Notes: generated by a model from the letters alone, not told the origin. A stretch of DNA of 17,987 bases from Anaerolineales bacterium (GCA_012032575.1 JAAUSP010000091.1:1-17987); one strand, 5' to 3'. Numbered from the stretch's first letter, positions 1 to 6,947 are shown. A program made the numbers and translations.

Positions 1-1
1 C

Positions 2-291
2 CCGGATGCCCATCTGATTTACCTGGGCGCTATCCACGAGCGGCTGCGGCTGCCCGGTCTGACGGCCTATGCCGCCGCCCAAAAGCCGGGCTGGAAGCTT
101 TTGCCGAAGCCCTGGGCAAAGAAGAACGCCAGCGCCGGGTCACCCTGGTCCGCCCTGGGGCAGTAGCCACCCCGCTGTGGAGCAAAGCGGGGCTGAAACT
201 ACCCGCTACGGCCATTTCGCCAGAAACACTGGCGCAGCGTATTTTGGAAGCACACGAGTCTGGCCACAAAGGTCTCCTCAACTTTGACTAA
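2..291 (+). CDS. Short-chain dehydrogenase/reductase, C-terminal part (truncated by window start, frame-broken)
   Basis: This is the C-terminal end of a Rossmann-fold NAD(P)-dependent oxidoreductase; substrate unknown. The first part reads HLIYLGAIHERLRLPGLTAY in frame 2. After a frame change near bases 82-95 it continues in frame 1 as KAGLEAFAEALGKEE, then VTLVRPGAVATPLW, and stops at TAA 289-291. This matches the SDR pattern of an active-site YxxxK helix followed by the RPGxVxTP segment. The break falls inside YAAA-K, so one base is missing or two are extra, most likely an indel error. The residue 13 before the Tyr, normally the catalytic Ser, reads as Ala (in YLGAIHERL), so this may be an atypical or non-catalytic SDR. 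The upstream part is outside the window. Family assignment is fairly sure; function is unknown. Confidence 0.72.
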   Translation, partial: GCPSDLPGRYPRAAAAARSDGLCRRPKAGLEAFAEALGKEERQRRVTLVRPGAVATPLWSKAGLKLPATAISPETLAQRILEAHESGHKGLLNFD

Positions 292-293
292 AA

Positions 294-378
294 GCCTATC
301 CGAAAACCCAGCAGCGGCGGCTCCCACGCCGCCGTTAGTCGGGCGTGGGAGCCCGACCCGCTAGTTTTCGGATAGGTT
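294..378. repeat. Nested palindromic (MITE/REP-like) element
   Basis: The outer arms CCTATCCGAAAAC (295-307) and its exact reverse complement (364-376) enclose inner arms GGCTCCCACGCC (319-330) and GGCGTGGGAGCC (342-353). The element is flanked by the 6-bp direct repeat CTAAAA (288-293 and 379-384), which would fit a target-site duplication. It can also fold as a three-way junction: one hairpin at 315-334 (CGGCGG/CCGCCG) and one at 338-357 (GTCGGGC/GCCCGAC), with complementary loops. It begins 3 nt after the dehydrogenase stop codon. It encodes nothing. It is probably a non-autonomous repeat, but copy number cannot be judged from one locus. Confidence 0.7.
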
Positions 379-387
379 CTAAAAACA

Positions 388-418
388 GGGCCGGCTAAAT
401 TCAGCCGGCCCGTTTTTT
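388..418. terminator. Bidirectional intrinsic terminator
   Basis: The stem GGGCCGGCT (388-396) pairs with AGCCGGCCC (403-411) around a 6-nt loop and is followed by T6 (413-418). An A-tract at 381-385 on the left gives a T-tract on the other strand, so it can end both the plus-strand dehydrogenase transcript and the minus-strand small membrane gene, whose stop codon (417-419) overlaps it. Confidence 0.85.
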
Positions 419-614
419 ACCAGCCCTGCTCATCCTTGTCGCTGCGGCGGTTGATCCAGCCCTCGCGGGCCGAGGAGACGGTATCACGCTCGCTGCTTTT
501 CATAATTATGATTATGCCGACAACCAGCGCCACCAGAATCAGCAGCAGCACAGCACAGAGAATCACCCAAAAACATGCTGACGACCATCGCCATCTCCGT
601 CGTAAATAGACCAA
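417..614 (-). CDS. Small single-pass membrane protein, unknown function
   Basis: The ORF encodes 65 residues: a basic start (RRRWRW), one strongly hydrophobic segment of about 25 residues (ILCAVLLLILVALVVGIIII) and a short charged tail ending RRSDKDEQGW. No family is recognised. The true start may differ. An ATG at 588 has a well-placed GGAG (595-598, 6-nt spacing) and would give MVVSMFL joined to VILCAVLL, but only if one G is removed from the GGG run (CCC at 566-568 on the plus strand). That would make a 56-residue protein. An extended -10 promoter lies just upstream and a terminator sits at the stop, so this is a self-contained transcription unit and likely a real gene. Confidence 0.6.
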   Translation of the reverse strand: MVYLRRRWRWSSACFWVILCAVLLLILVALVVGIIIIMKSSERDTVSSAREGWINRRSDKDEQGW

Positions 615-637
615 ATCATTGACAAAGTCTGCTGACC

Positions 638-646
638 ATTATAACA
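638..646 (-). promoter_or_regulatory. Extended -10 promoter of the small membrane gene
   Basis: TGTTATAAT is read on the minus strand: a perfect TATAAT preceded by TGN. No good -35 is seen 17 nt upstream. The expected transcription start near 631 leaves a leader of 17 nt to the ATG at 614 or about 43 nt to the ATG at 588. Confidence 0.6.
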
Positions 647-761
647 TGAAATAGGTCAAGTTTTTCTTTTTGTCTACGAGAAACAACCTCACTTCACGCC
701 GGAAGCAAAAATTCCCCTCCTGCAATTGTCAAAGGCCCTGACTGAGCCACCCTTTAACAGC

Positions 762-790
762 TTGACAGCAATCCGAAAGCACAGTAGACT
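762..790 (+). promoter_or_regulatory. Sigma-70/SigA-type promoter of ftsK
   Basis: A perfect TTGACA (762-767) is followed by a 17-nt spacer and TAGACT (785-790, 4 of 6 consensus positions). Transcription would start near 797. That is only about 8 nt before the ATG at 805 and about 26 nt before an in-frame ATG at 823, which favours the second start. A TATAAA at 790-795 is a poorer -10 by spacing. Confidence 0.6.
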
Positions 791-804
791 ATAAATACTA
801 TGTT

Positions 805-3136
805 ATGTTTAGTGATAAGTTGATGGCGGCCAGAAAAAAAATCAAAGTCAAACCTATCCCGGTGTGGGAGCAAATAACCGCGCCAATACAGCCCTACCGG
901 CGCGAGTTGGCCGGCGCGATGCTGGCATTGTGGGCGGTGCTGACGCTGCTCAGCCTGCTCTCGTTTACCGGCGGCACGTTTAACGAGTGGTGGGCCGACC
1001 TGTTCCGGCAGGTTTTTGGCTGGGGGGCGATTCCGGCGGCGGCGGGTCTGGGGCTGCTGGGTCTGCTGCTGATCTTTGGCCGCTTGAGTAACGAAGCGTA
1101 TACCCTGCCGCTGGACATCATCGTTGGGCTGGAAGTGTTGTTTGTGGTTGCCCTGACCATCACACATATCCTTGCCGCCAACGAGGGGGACGCCCTGCTC
1201 CTGGCCCGCGCCGGTGAGGGCGGCGGCTTTGTAGGCTGGGGTATCAGCTATTTTTTAACCGATTTGATCGGCTTATCCCTGGCACTGCCGTTCCTGTTCC
1301 TCGTTAGTATCGGCGCGGTGGTTCTCATTTTGCGCCTGAGATTCGCCGATCTTGCCCACCTGGGCGATTGGGCACAAGGCCGGCTGGATCATCTGCACCA
1401 GCCGCAGCGCGAGTCTGCGCCAACCCCGGCCCCCGAAGTTCACCCGCCGACGCCGCTGCCCGCTTCACGCTCGGCCAAAGCACCTCCCCCGGCGGCCGAG
1501 AAACCTCAAGCTGCGCCGGCGCCCGGTTCGGTGATTGAACCCGGCCCGGTCAGCATGCCTAAAACCAAATATACCTTGCCGCCGCTGGAATTATTGGCCC
1601 CGCCGGCCAAAGACCCCACCCACAACGCCAATGCCCGCTACCAGGCTCAGATTATCGAAGAGACGCTGTTTGGCTTTGGCGTGCCGGTTGAAGTGGTCGA
1701 AATCAATCGCGGCCCGACGGTGACTCAATTTGGCTTGAAACTCGGCTCCACCGAGCGCAAACTGCCCGACGGCACGATGGCTCAGCAGCGAGTGCGGGTT
1801 AACAAAGTGGTCGCTCTGTCTAACGATTTGGCGTTGGCCCTGTCGGCGGCCCCTATTCGCATTGAAGCGCCGGTTCCGGGCCGGCCGCTGGTGGGGATTG
1901 AAGTGCCCAACAGCGACAAGACCATGGTTTCGCTGCGGGCAGTGGTAGACGACGACAGCTTCAAAAAAGGCAAGGGCGCACTGCGGGTGGCCCTGGGCAA
2001 AGGGGTGTCGGGCCAGGCTGTCTCGGCGGCGCTGGCGGAAATGCCCCACCTGCTCATCGCCGGGGCAACCGGGTCGGGCAAATCGGTCTGCATCAACACC
2101 ATCATCACCACTTTATTATTCACTCACGCCCCGGAACAACTGCGCTTTTTGATGATTGACCCCAAGATGGTCGAACTGACCAGTTTCAATGGCATCCCTC
2201 ACCTGCTGGCTCCGGTTGTGACCGATTTTGAGCAGGTGGTCGGAGCGCTGGCCTGGGTGACGCGCGAGATGGAACGGCGCTATAAATTGTTTGCCGCCAG
2301 CGGGGCGCGCAGCATCAGCAGTTACAATCACAAAGTCGGGGCCAAAGGCGATCAGTTGCCCTATCTGGTGGTGGTGATTGACGAATGGCGACCTGATGAT
2401 GATGGCCCCCGACGAAGTCGAACGCCATATTTGCCGCATTGCCCAGATGGCCCGTGCCACCGGCATCCACCTGGTGGTGGCGACGCAGCGGCCCTCGGTG
2501 GATGTGGTGACGGGGCTGATTAAAGCCAACTTCCCCACCCGGATTGCCTTTGCCGTAACCAGCCAGATTGACTCGCGGGTGATTTTGGACACGCCCGGCG
2601 CGGAGCGGCTGCTGGGCCGGGGCGATATGCTTTACATGGCCCCTGACTCGGCCAAACTGCTGCGTTTGCAAGGTTGTTTTGTGGCGGATGCGGAGATACG
2701 GAATCTGGTCAATTATTGGAAGAGCAGCGGCGTGAGCCTGGAACAGCCGGCTATGACCGAGGACCGAGGACCGGAGACGGGAGAGAATCGCCCGCTGCCT
2801 CAAGCAGCGTCAGAAGCAGGAGAAACGCCCTGGGCCAATATTGTGGCCGAAGCCGGTAAAGATGAAATGTTGGAAGAAGCAATCAAGCTGGTAACAGAGT
2901 CGGGCCGGGCTTCGACCAGCTTTTTACAACGGCGGCTGGGCGTCGGCTACCCTCGGGCCTCGCGGTTGATGGATCAACTCGAAGCGGAAGGGGTTATCGG
3001 CCCGGCAGATGGCAGCAAGGCCCGCGAGGTGTTCTGGCGCGAGAACCGCGATGAGGCCGATTACGATGAGTTCGAGGCGGATGTGGCGGGAGTCGAGGTA
3101 AAAAAACCGCCGATAAACGGAGATAAACGCAGGTAA
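805..3136 (+). CDS. ftsK: DNA translocase FtsK/SpoIIIE (frame-broken, reconstructed)
   Basis: FtsK is a membrane-anchored, ATP-driven pump that moves double-stranded DNA at the division septum during chromosome segregation. Residues 1-180 hold four to five hydrophobic segments (about 34-53, 71-92, 102-124, 145-178). A Pro/Ala-rich linker runs to about 255, followed by the motor. Walker A is GATGSGKS (420-427), and conserved motor blocks include IDPKMVELTSFNGIPHL and ATQRPSVDVVTGLIKANFP. The C-terminal winged-helix gamma domain includes TSFLQRRLGVGYPRASRLMDQ. The frame changes from 1 to 2 at about 2385-2391, just after the Walker B residues VVVIDE. Two missing bases would restore IDELADLMMMAP and give about 777 residues, the usual size. 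The ATG at 805 or 823 could be the start; neither has a clear Shine-Dalgarno. Two repeat-derived stretches are listed separately. It is followed by a repeat-rich gap and a terminator, so it is probably monocistronic. Confidence 0.93.
2755..2785. repeat. Heptamer-type degenerate repeat inside ftsK
   Basis: The unit GGACCGA recurs with drift over about 31 bases. It is translated as the polar segment TEDRGPETGE in the linker between the FtsK motor and the gamma domain, where extra length is easily tolerated. It resembles the repeat tracts in neighbouring intergenic gaps rather than ordinary coding sequence. Confidence 0.55.
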
Positions 3137-3137
3137 A
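3112..3137. repeat. Decamer repeat forming the FtsK C-terminal tail
   Basis: GATAAACGGA (3112-3121) and GATAAACGCA (3122-3131) are adjacent near-identical copies, followed by a partial third (GGTAAAG). They encode the last residues PINGDKRR plus the stop codon, so the end of FtsK seems to have been captured from an intergenic repeat. Confidence 0.55.
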
Positions 3138-3141
3138 GAGT

Positions 3142-3236
3142 CATGTCATTCCGACCGCAGGGAGGAATCTTCACTTCCACGGCTTGAAATGTTATGGCGA
3201 GCGAGGAGATTTCTCGCTGGCGCTCGAAATGACATG
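3142..3236. repeat. Imperfect inverted-repeat element downstream of ftsK
   Basis: The left arm begins CATGTCATTCCGACCGCAGG and continues AGGAATCTT. The right arm, reverse-complemented, begins CATGTCATTTCGAGCGCCAG and continues CGAGAAATCT. The arms match at roughly three quarters of about 30 positions around a central spacer. Sequences of the type GTCATTTCGAGCGNAGCGAGAAATCT are, to my knowledge, common dispersed intergenic elements in several bacterial phyla. No coding function is seen. Confidence 0.6.
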
Positions 3237-3280
3237 TCAGGAACTGGATCAAGTCGTGACGAACTTATGCAAGCCTGTAC

Positions 3281-3306
3281 TTAGCCTCAGCCTTAGCCTT
3301 AGACTC
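3281..3306. repeat. Degenerate hexamer tandem repeat
   Basis: The units TTAGCC, TCAGCC, TTAGCC and TTAGAC lie head to tail in the gap between ftsK and the yebC promoter. Nothing else is evident between 3240 and 3355. Confidence 0.5.
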
Positions 3307-3358
3307 AAGGAAGTAGGTTTGGCTGGTGAGAAGGTGTAGAATTTATCCGACGCGGTGG

Positions 3359-3384
3359 CCCGGTCACTCTTGACCGGGTTTTTT
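3359..3384 (+). terminator. Intrinsic terminator before the yebC operon
   Basis: CCCGGTCA (3359-3366) pairs perfectly with TGACCGGG (3371-3378) across a CTCT tetraloop and is followed by T6 (3379-3384). It ends the ftsK transcript about 220 nt after the stop codon and separates it from the yebC-ruvCA operon. Confidence 0.9.
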
Positions 3385-3400
3385 GTTTCAGCCAAAACTC

Positions 3401-3429
3401 TGGCAAGATTTTGGTCTCGGTGCTATAAT
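3401..3429 (+). promoter_or_regulatory. Extended -10 promoter of the yebC-ruvC-ruvA operon
   Basis: TGCTATAAT (3421-3429) is a perfect TATAAT with a TGN extension. A weak -35 TGGCAA (3401-3406) lies 17 nt upstream. The resulting leader of about 130 nt contains two heptamer repeat tracts before the yebC ribosome binding site. Confidence 0.65.
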
Positions 3430-3464
3430 GCCGATTAAATAATTCTCAAAACAGGAAACAAGAC

Positions 3465-3551
3465 GGAAAGCGGAAAGCGGAAAGCGGAAAGAATGAGGAG
3501 ACAGTCACCTGAGCTGTCACATTTCACGCTCATGCCTCACGCCTCACGTTC
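3465..3551. repeat. Two heptamer repeat tracts in the yebC leader
   Basis: Tract one is GGAAAGC repeated almost four times without error (3465-3491). Tract two is four degenerate heptamers in exact register: TCACGCT, CATGCCT, CACGCCT and CACGTTC (3524-3551). The second tract ends immediately before the yebC Shine-Dalgarno at 3555-3560, so repeat changes would alter the leader next to the ribosome binding site. Confidence 0.65.
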
Positions 3552-3565
3552 AACGAGGTGTTAAA

Positions 3566-4315
3566 ATGTCTGGACATAGCAAATGGAGTACCATCAAACG
3601 CAAAAAGGGCGCGGAAGACGCCAAGCGAGGTAAAATCTTTACCCGGCTGGCCCGCGATATCACCGTGGCTGCCCGCAGCAACGGTGATCCTAACGCCAAC
3701 CCAACCCTGCGCATGGCGATTGAAAAAGCTCGCGGGGCCAATATGCCCAAGGATAATATTGAGCGAGCCATCAAAAAAGGCACCGGCGAATTGGAAGGCG
3801 GCAACGAAGAGGAGATTCTGTACGAGGCTTACGCCCCGCACGGGATTCCGATTCTCATCAAATGCCTCACCGATAACCGCAACCGCACCCTGGCCGATAT
3901 CCGCAAGGTTTTCAACCGGCACGGCGGCAACATGGCCGAAGCCGGCGCGGTCAGTTGGATGTTTGAGAATAAAGGCTATATTTCCATCGAGCGGACCAAA
4001 CAAGACCCGGATGAGGTCTTTATGCTGGCCGTAGATGCCGGGGCCGACGATGTGCAGATCAGCGAAGAATGGTTTGAGATTTATACCCCGGCCGATGAAC
4101 TACACGCGGTCAGCAGCGCCCTCAGCGGAAATGGCTTGACAGTTGCCGAGGCCGAACTGTCGTATATTCCCAAAAACGAAATCGAATTAGACCCGAAAGA
4201 TACCGTTCAGGTGATGGGGGTGATCGAAGCCCTGGAAGAGCAGGACGATGTCGAGCAGGTTTATTCGGGTCTGCATATCAGCGATGAGGCCATGGCCGCC
4301 CTTGAGGCAGCATAA
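3566..4315 (+). CDS. yebC: YebC/TACO1-family protein
   Basis: This is a 249-residue cytoplasmic protein beginning MSGHSKWSTIKRKKGAEDAK, the near-invariant YebC start. It continues with the conserved FTRLARDITVAAR, ANMPKDNIERAIKKG, YEAYAPHGIPILI and DNRNRTLADIR blocks. Length and all three domains are typical and intact. YebC proteins have been described as transcriptional regulators, and more recently the family has been linked to translation of problematic sequences such as proline stretches. Which role applies here cannot be seen, though the neighbourhood does contain proline-rich proteins. GAGGTG at 3555-3560, 5 nt before the ATG, fixes the start. It is the first gene of an operon with ruvC and ruvA, a common arrangement. 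Confidence 0.96.
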   Translation: MSGHSKWSTIKRKKGAEDAKRGKIFTRLARDITVAARSNGDPNANPTLRMAIEKARGANMPKDNIERAIKKGTGELEGGNEEEILYEAYAPHGIPILIKCLTDNRNRTLADIRKVFNRHGGNMAEAGAVSWMFENKGYISIERTKQDPDEVFMLAVDAGADDVQISEEWFEIYTPADELHAVSSALSGNGLTVAEAELSYIPKNEIELDPKDTVQVMGVIEALEEQDDVEQVYSGLHISDEAMAALEAA

Positions 4316-4318
4316 CAA

Positions 4319-4379
4319 TGGAAGGTTGGAAGGCTGGAAGTCTGGTAATTGTCCATTCTTCCATTCTTCCAACCTTCCA
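4319..4379. repeat. Octamer-repeat hairpin between yebC and ruvC
   Basis: The left arm 4319-4340 consists of octamers of the type TGGAAGGT/TGGAAGGC. The right arm 4358-4379 (CCATTCTT, CCAACCTT type) is its reverse complement apart from two mismatches, with a 17-nt loop. The 20-22 bp RNA stem fills nearly the whole gap and ends a few bases before the ruvC AAGG. Confidence 0.75.
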
Positions 4380-4393
4380 ACAAGGCAACGCTT

Positions 4394-4885
4394 GTGCGTG
4401 TTCTAGGTGTTGATCCCGGCACGGCTATTACCGGTTGGGGCATTATTGAGGGTGACGGCCACAATTTGCAGATGGTCGCCGGGGGCGTTATTACCACACC
4501 GGCGGGGATGCCCCTCCCTGAGCGGCTGCAAATTATTTACCGGGAGTTAAGCGCCGTCATCGCCCGCTGGCAGCCGGAAACAGCCGGACTGGAAGAGTTG
4601 TTTTTTAGCAAAAATGCCAAGACGGCTCTGACCGTAGGCCACGGGCGGGGAGTGGCGATGCTGGCCCTGGCCAATGCCAATTTAGCGATCACAGAATACA
4701 AACCCTTGGAAGTCAAACAAGCCATCACCGGACACGGTGGTGCAGACAAGCAGCAAATGCAGCAAATGGTCAAACTGCTCCTGAACCTGGACGACATTCC
4801 CCGACCCGACGATGCCGCCGACGCCCTGGCCGTAGCCATCTGCCACTTGCACTCCGCTCGATTGCGGCAATTAGGAGGAGAATGA
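4394..4885 (+). CDS. ruvC: Crossover junction endodeoxyribonuclease RuvC
   Basis: RuvC is the Holliday-junction resolvase, a dimeric Mg-dependent nuclease acting with RuvAB. The protein is 163 residues if it starts at GTG 4394 (MRVLGVDPGTAITGWG). AAGG at 4382-4385 lies 8 nt upstream. A longer in-frame reading from ATG 4349 would begin inside the repeat hairpin and is not favoured. The four acidic catalytic positions are visible: D7 in VDPG, E67 in LEELFF, and D140 and D143 in PDDAADALA. The KPLEVKQAITGHGGADKQQM block is also canonical. The gene ends in a purine-rich AGGAGGAG (4873-4880) followed by AATGA, which would make an ideal ribosome binding site for an overlapping next gene (see findings). 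Confidence 0.95.
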   Translation: MRVLGVDPGTAITGWGIIEGDGHNLQMVAGGVITTPAGMPLPERLQIIYRELSAVIARWQPETAGLEELFFSKNAKTALTVGHGRGVAMLALANANLAITEYKPLEVKQAITGHGGADKQQMQQMVKLLLNLDDIPRPDDAADALAVAICHLHSARLRQLGGE

Positions 4886-4959
4886 AGTAAGGAGTAAGGA
4901 GTAGGGAGTAGGGAGTAAAAAACCTCTACTCCTTACTCCTTACTCCCTACTCCCTGCCC
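4886..4959. repeat. Heptamer-repeat hairpin inserted between ruvC and ruvA
   Basis: The left arm 4889-4917 is built of AGTAAGG/AGTAGGG heptamers. The right arm 4927-4955 is nearly its reverse complement: of 29 positions I count 25 Watson-Crick pairs, 2 G-U pairs and 2 mismatches, with a 9-nt loop. The tract is bounded by ATGA on both sides: the ruvC stop at 4882-4885 and the ruvA start at 4960-4963. It occupies the entire gap. Confidence 0.85.
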
Positions 4960-5544
4960 ATGATTGGTTCTCTACGTGGTGAAATAATTGATAAAGAAGA
5001 AGGGGCGCTGCTCATCGAGGTGGGGGGAGTGGGGTATTATGTGCAAGGCCCGGCCACCCTGGTTGACCTGCTGGAAGTGGGGGTCAAAACCCAGCTCTTT
5101 ATCCATACTTATGTCCGTGAGCAGGAACTGACCCTGTTCGGTTTCCCCGATAAAGACGAACTGGAACTGTTTCGCACCTTGCTTAAGGTGCAGGGCATTG
5201 GCCCCAAGGTGGCCCTGGCTATTCTCTCGCACATCCCCGCCGAAACACTGCGCCAGGCCATTGCCCGAGAGGAAGCGGCGCTGCTGGCCCGCGTGCCCGG
5301 CATCGGCCCCAAAAAAGCCAAGCAAATCGTTTTTGCCCTCAAAGATAAGGTTGGCTACGACGATATTTTTGTCTCCGCCACCCCCATCACCGACAGCGAC
5401 AGCGAGGTTATCGCCGCGCTGACCTCTCTGGGCTACAGCGTCGTCGAAGCCCAGGCTGCATTGCAACAACTATCCAAAGAGGCGAGAGGCGAGAGCATCG
5501 AGGAGAAGGTCAGGCTGGCCTTGAGCAGTCTGGCGCGGTTCTAG
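4960..5544 (+). CDS. ruvA: Holliday junction branch migration protein RuvA
   Basis: RuvA binds four-way DNA junctions as a tetramer and loads the RuvB motor. The 194-residue product has the three usual domains: an N-terminal OB fold (MIGSLRGEI to about 63), two helix-hairpin-helix motifs (VQGIGPKVAL 77-86, VPGIGPKKAK 112-121) and a C-terminal RuvB-contacting domain (about 148-194, ALTSLGYS). The start is fixed by homology, but no Shine-Dalgarno lies directly upstream; a 29-bp repeat stem ends 4 nt before the ATG. A short heptamer-like tract (GAGGCGA twice, 5479-5495) encodes EARGES between helices of the last domain. No ruvB follows; the next gene is mnmE on the other strand, 3 nt away. Confidence 0.96.
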   Translation: MIGSLRGEIIDKEEGALLIEVGGVGYYVQGPATLVDLLEVGVKTQLFIHTYVREQELTLFGFPDKDELELFRTLLKVQGIGPKVALAILSHIPAETLRQAIAREEAALLARVPGIGPKKAKQIVFALKDKVGYDDIFVSATPITDSDSEVIAALTSLGYSVVEAQAALQQLSKEARGESIEEKVRLALSSLARF

Positions 5545-5547
5545 GCT

Positions 5548-6925
5548 TCACTTCCCAATACAAAACTTGCTAAAAATTGTGTCCAATAAGTCTTCCGTTG
5601 CCGTCTCGCCGGTGATTTCGCCGAGGGCGTCAACGGCGGCGCGGACATCAATGGATACCAGATCGGGGGACAAGACCCTCCTCTTGAGCCTCAATTGCCG
5701 CCTGAGCATGGCTCAAAGCTCGCTGTAGCAGCGCCTTATGGCGTGGATTGCTGACCAGCGGCGTGTCGGCCAGGGTGACGCTTCCGCCCGTGACCAGTTC
5801 CACGATAGCCGCCTCCAGCGTTTCAATCCCTTCATTCGCCAAAGCCGAAATACGGGTGCGCTGGGCCGCCGGTAAAAAATCGGCCGGTGGCTCGATCTGT
5901 TCAATTGCCGGCAAATCATTTTTATTGACCACCAGCAGCGCCGGTTTCTGGCCTACTAACCCTGCAATCTCCCAATCTCCAATCTCTAATCTCTGACTCC
6001 CATCCACCACCATCAAGGCAATATCGGCCCGCGCCAGAGCCGCCCGACTGCGCTCCACCCCAATTCGCTCGACTTCATCCGCCGTTTCAGCCCGGATGCC
6101 GGCAGTATCCACCAGCACCACCGGGATGCCGCCGATATTGGCCGTTTCTTCCAGGGTGTCGCGGGTGGTACCGGGGATGGCGGTCACGATGGCCCGGTCG
6201 CCGCGCAGCAGGGCGTTGAGCAGGCTGCTTTTGCCCACATTGGGCCGGCCCACAATGGCCGCCCGCACCCCCTGGCGATAGATCACTCCCTGGTCGGCAC
6301 TGTGGAGAAGTTTTTTCAACTGTGCGCTCACTTCGCTTAACGGGCCGACCACATCCTGAACCGGAATTTCATCTTCGACAAAATCAATGCTGGCTTCTAA
6401 GAAGGCTAGCGTATCGAGCAGCGCCCGTCGCACCCCAGCCACTTGCGCCGACAGGCCGCCGCTCAACTGTTCATTAGCCACGCGCAAGGCCGCCTCGGTT
6501 TTGGCCTCGATCACATCCAGCACCGCCTCGGCCTGGGCTAAATCGAGGCGACCATTGAGAAAGGCCCGCAAGGTCATCTCCCCGGCCTCCGCCGGACGAG
6601 CGCCCAGGCTGAGGGCCAACTGTAAAATGCGGCGCAGCGGCACTACCCCGCCGTGCGATTGAATTTCAATGACATCCTGGCGGGTGTAGCTGCGGGGTTG
6701 GGGCATATAAACCACCAAAGCTTCGTCCACGAGCGTGCCTGAGTCCGGTTCGACAATCTGGCCGTAATGCAGCCGATAGGGCTGGAAATCGGTACGCCCC
6801 ACCGCCGAGCGAAACAAGCGCCGGGCAATAGGGTAAGCCTCAGGGCCGCTGAGCTTAACAATCCCCACCCCACTTTGGCCTATTGACGTAGCAATAGCAG
6901 CTATGGTATCATCTAAGCTGTACAT
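5548..6925 (-). CDS. mnmE: tRNA modification GTPase MnmE (TrmE), frame-broken near the C-terminus
   Basis: With MnmG, MnmE installs the aminomethyl-type modification at wobble uridine 34 of certain tRNAs. Order: a tetrahydrofolate-binding N-terminal domain ([20 protein letters not shown]), a helical domain, an inserted G domain with GRPNVGKS (226-233), PGTTRD (251-256), DTAG (273-276) and NKND (334-337), and the helical end. Read as given, the frame stops at 5648. Removing one G from the GGGGG run 5665-5669 restores VPDLVSIDV through to the invariant terminal FCIGK, giving 458 residues (stop at 5548-5550). ATG 6925 is preferred: GGAG lies 11 nt upstream, whereas an ATG at 6934 would have only 2-nt spacing and a 7-nt leader. 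A repeat tract encodes residues of the G3-G4 loop. Confidence 0.95.
5965..6000. repeat. Heptamer repeat inside the MnmE G domain
   Basis: CAATCTC occurs three times (5965-5971, 5973-5979, 5980-5986), followed by TAATCTC (5987-5993) and TGACTCC (5994-6000). On the coding strand it translates as [12 protein letters not shown] (309-320), between the DTAG and NKND motifs. It lies in a variable surface loop, so the GTPase motifs are untouched. Confidence 0.75.
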
Positions 6926-6947
6926 AACTCGCATTTCTCCGAGGTGA

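Noticed and set aside
294..418. Cloverleaf-like folding near the window start as a tRNA
   Set aside because: There is no acceptor stem of 7 bp, no T-loop or anticodon-arm consensus; the folding is explained by nested inverted repeats and a terminator.
754..1181. Open frames on the minus strand overlapping the start of ftsK
   Set aside because: They run antisense to a clearly conserved membrane domain and have no recognisable motif, ribosome binding site or promoter.
3061..3252. Short minus-strand frame with HFERQREISSL
   Set aside because: It is translation of the inverted-repeat element at 3142-3236, a typical artefact of such repeats.
4349..4393. Longer RuvC start at ATG 4349 (MSILPFFQPSNK)
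   Set aside because: These codons come from the repeat hairpin; RuvC begins at the VRVLGVDPG motif and AAGG is positioned for GTG 4394.
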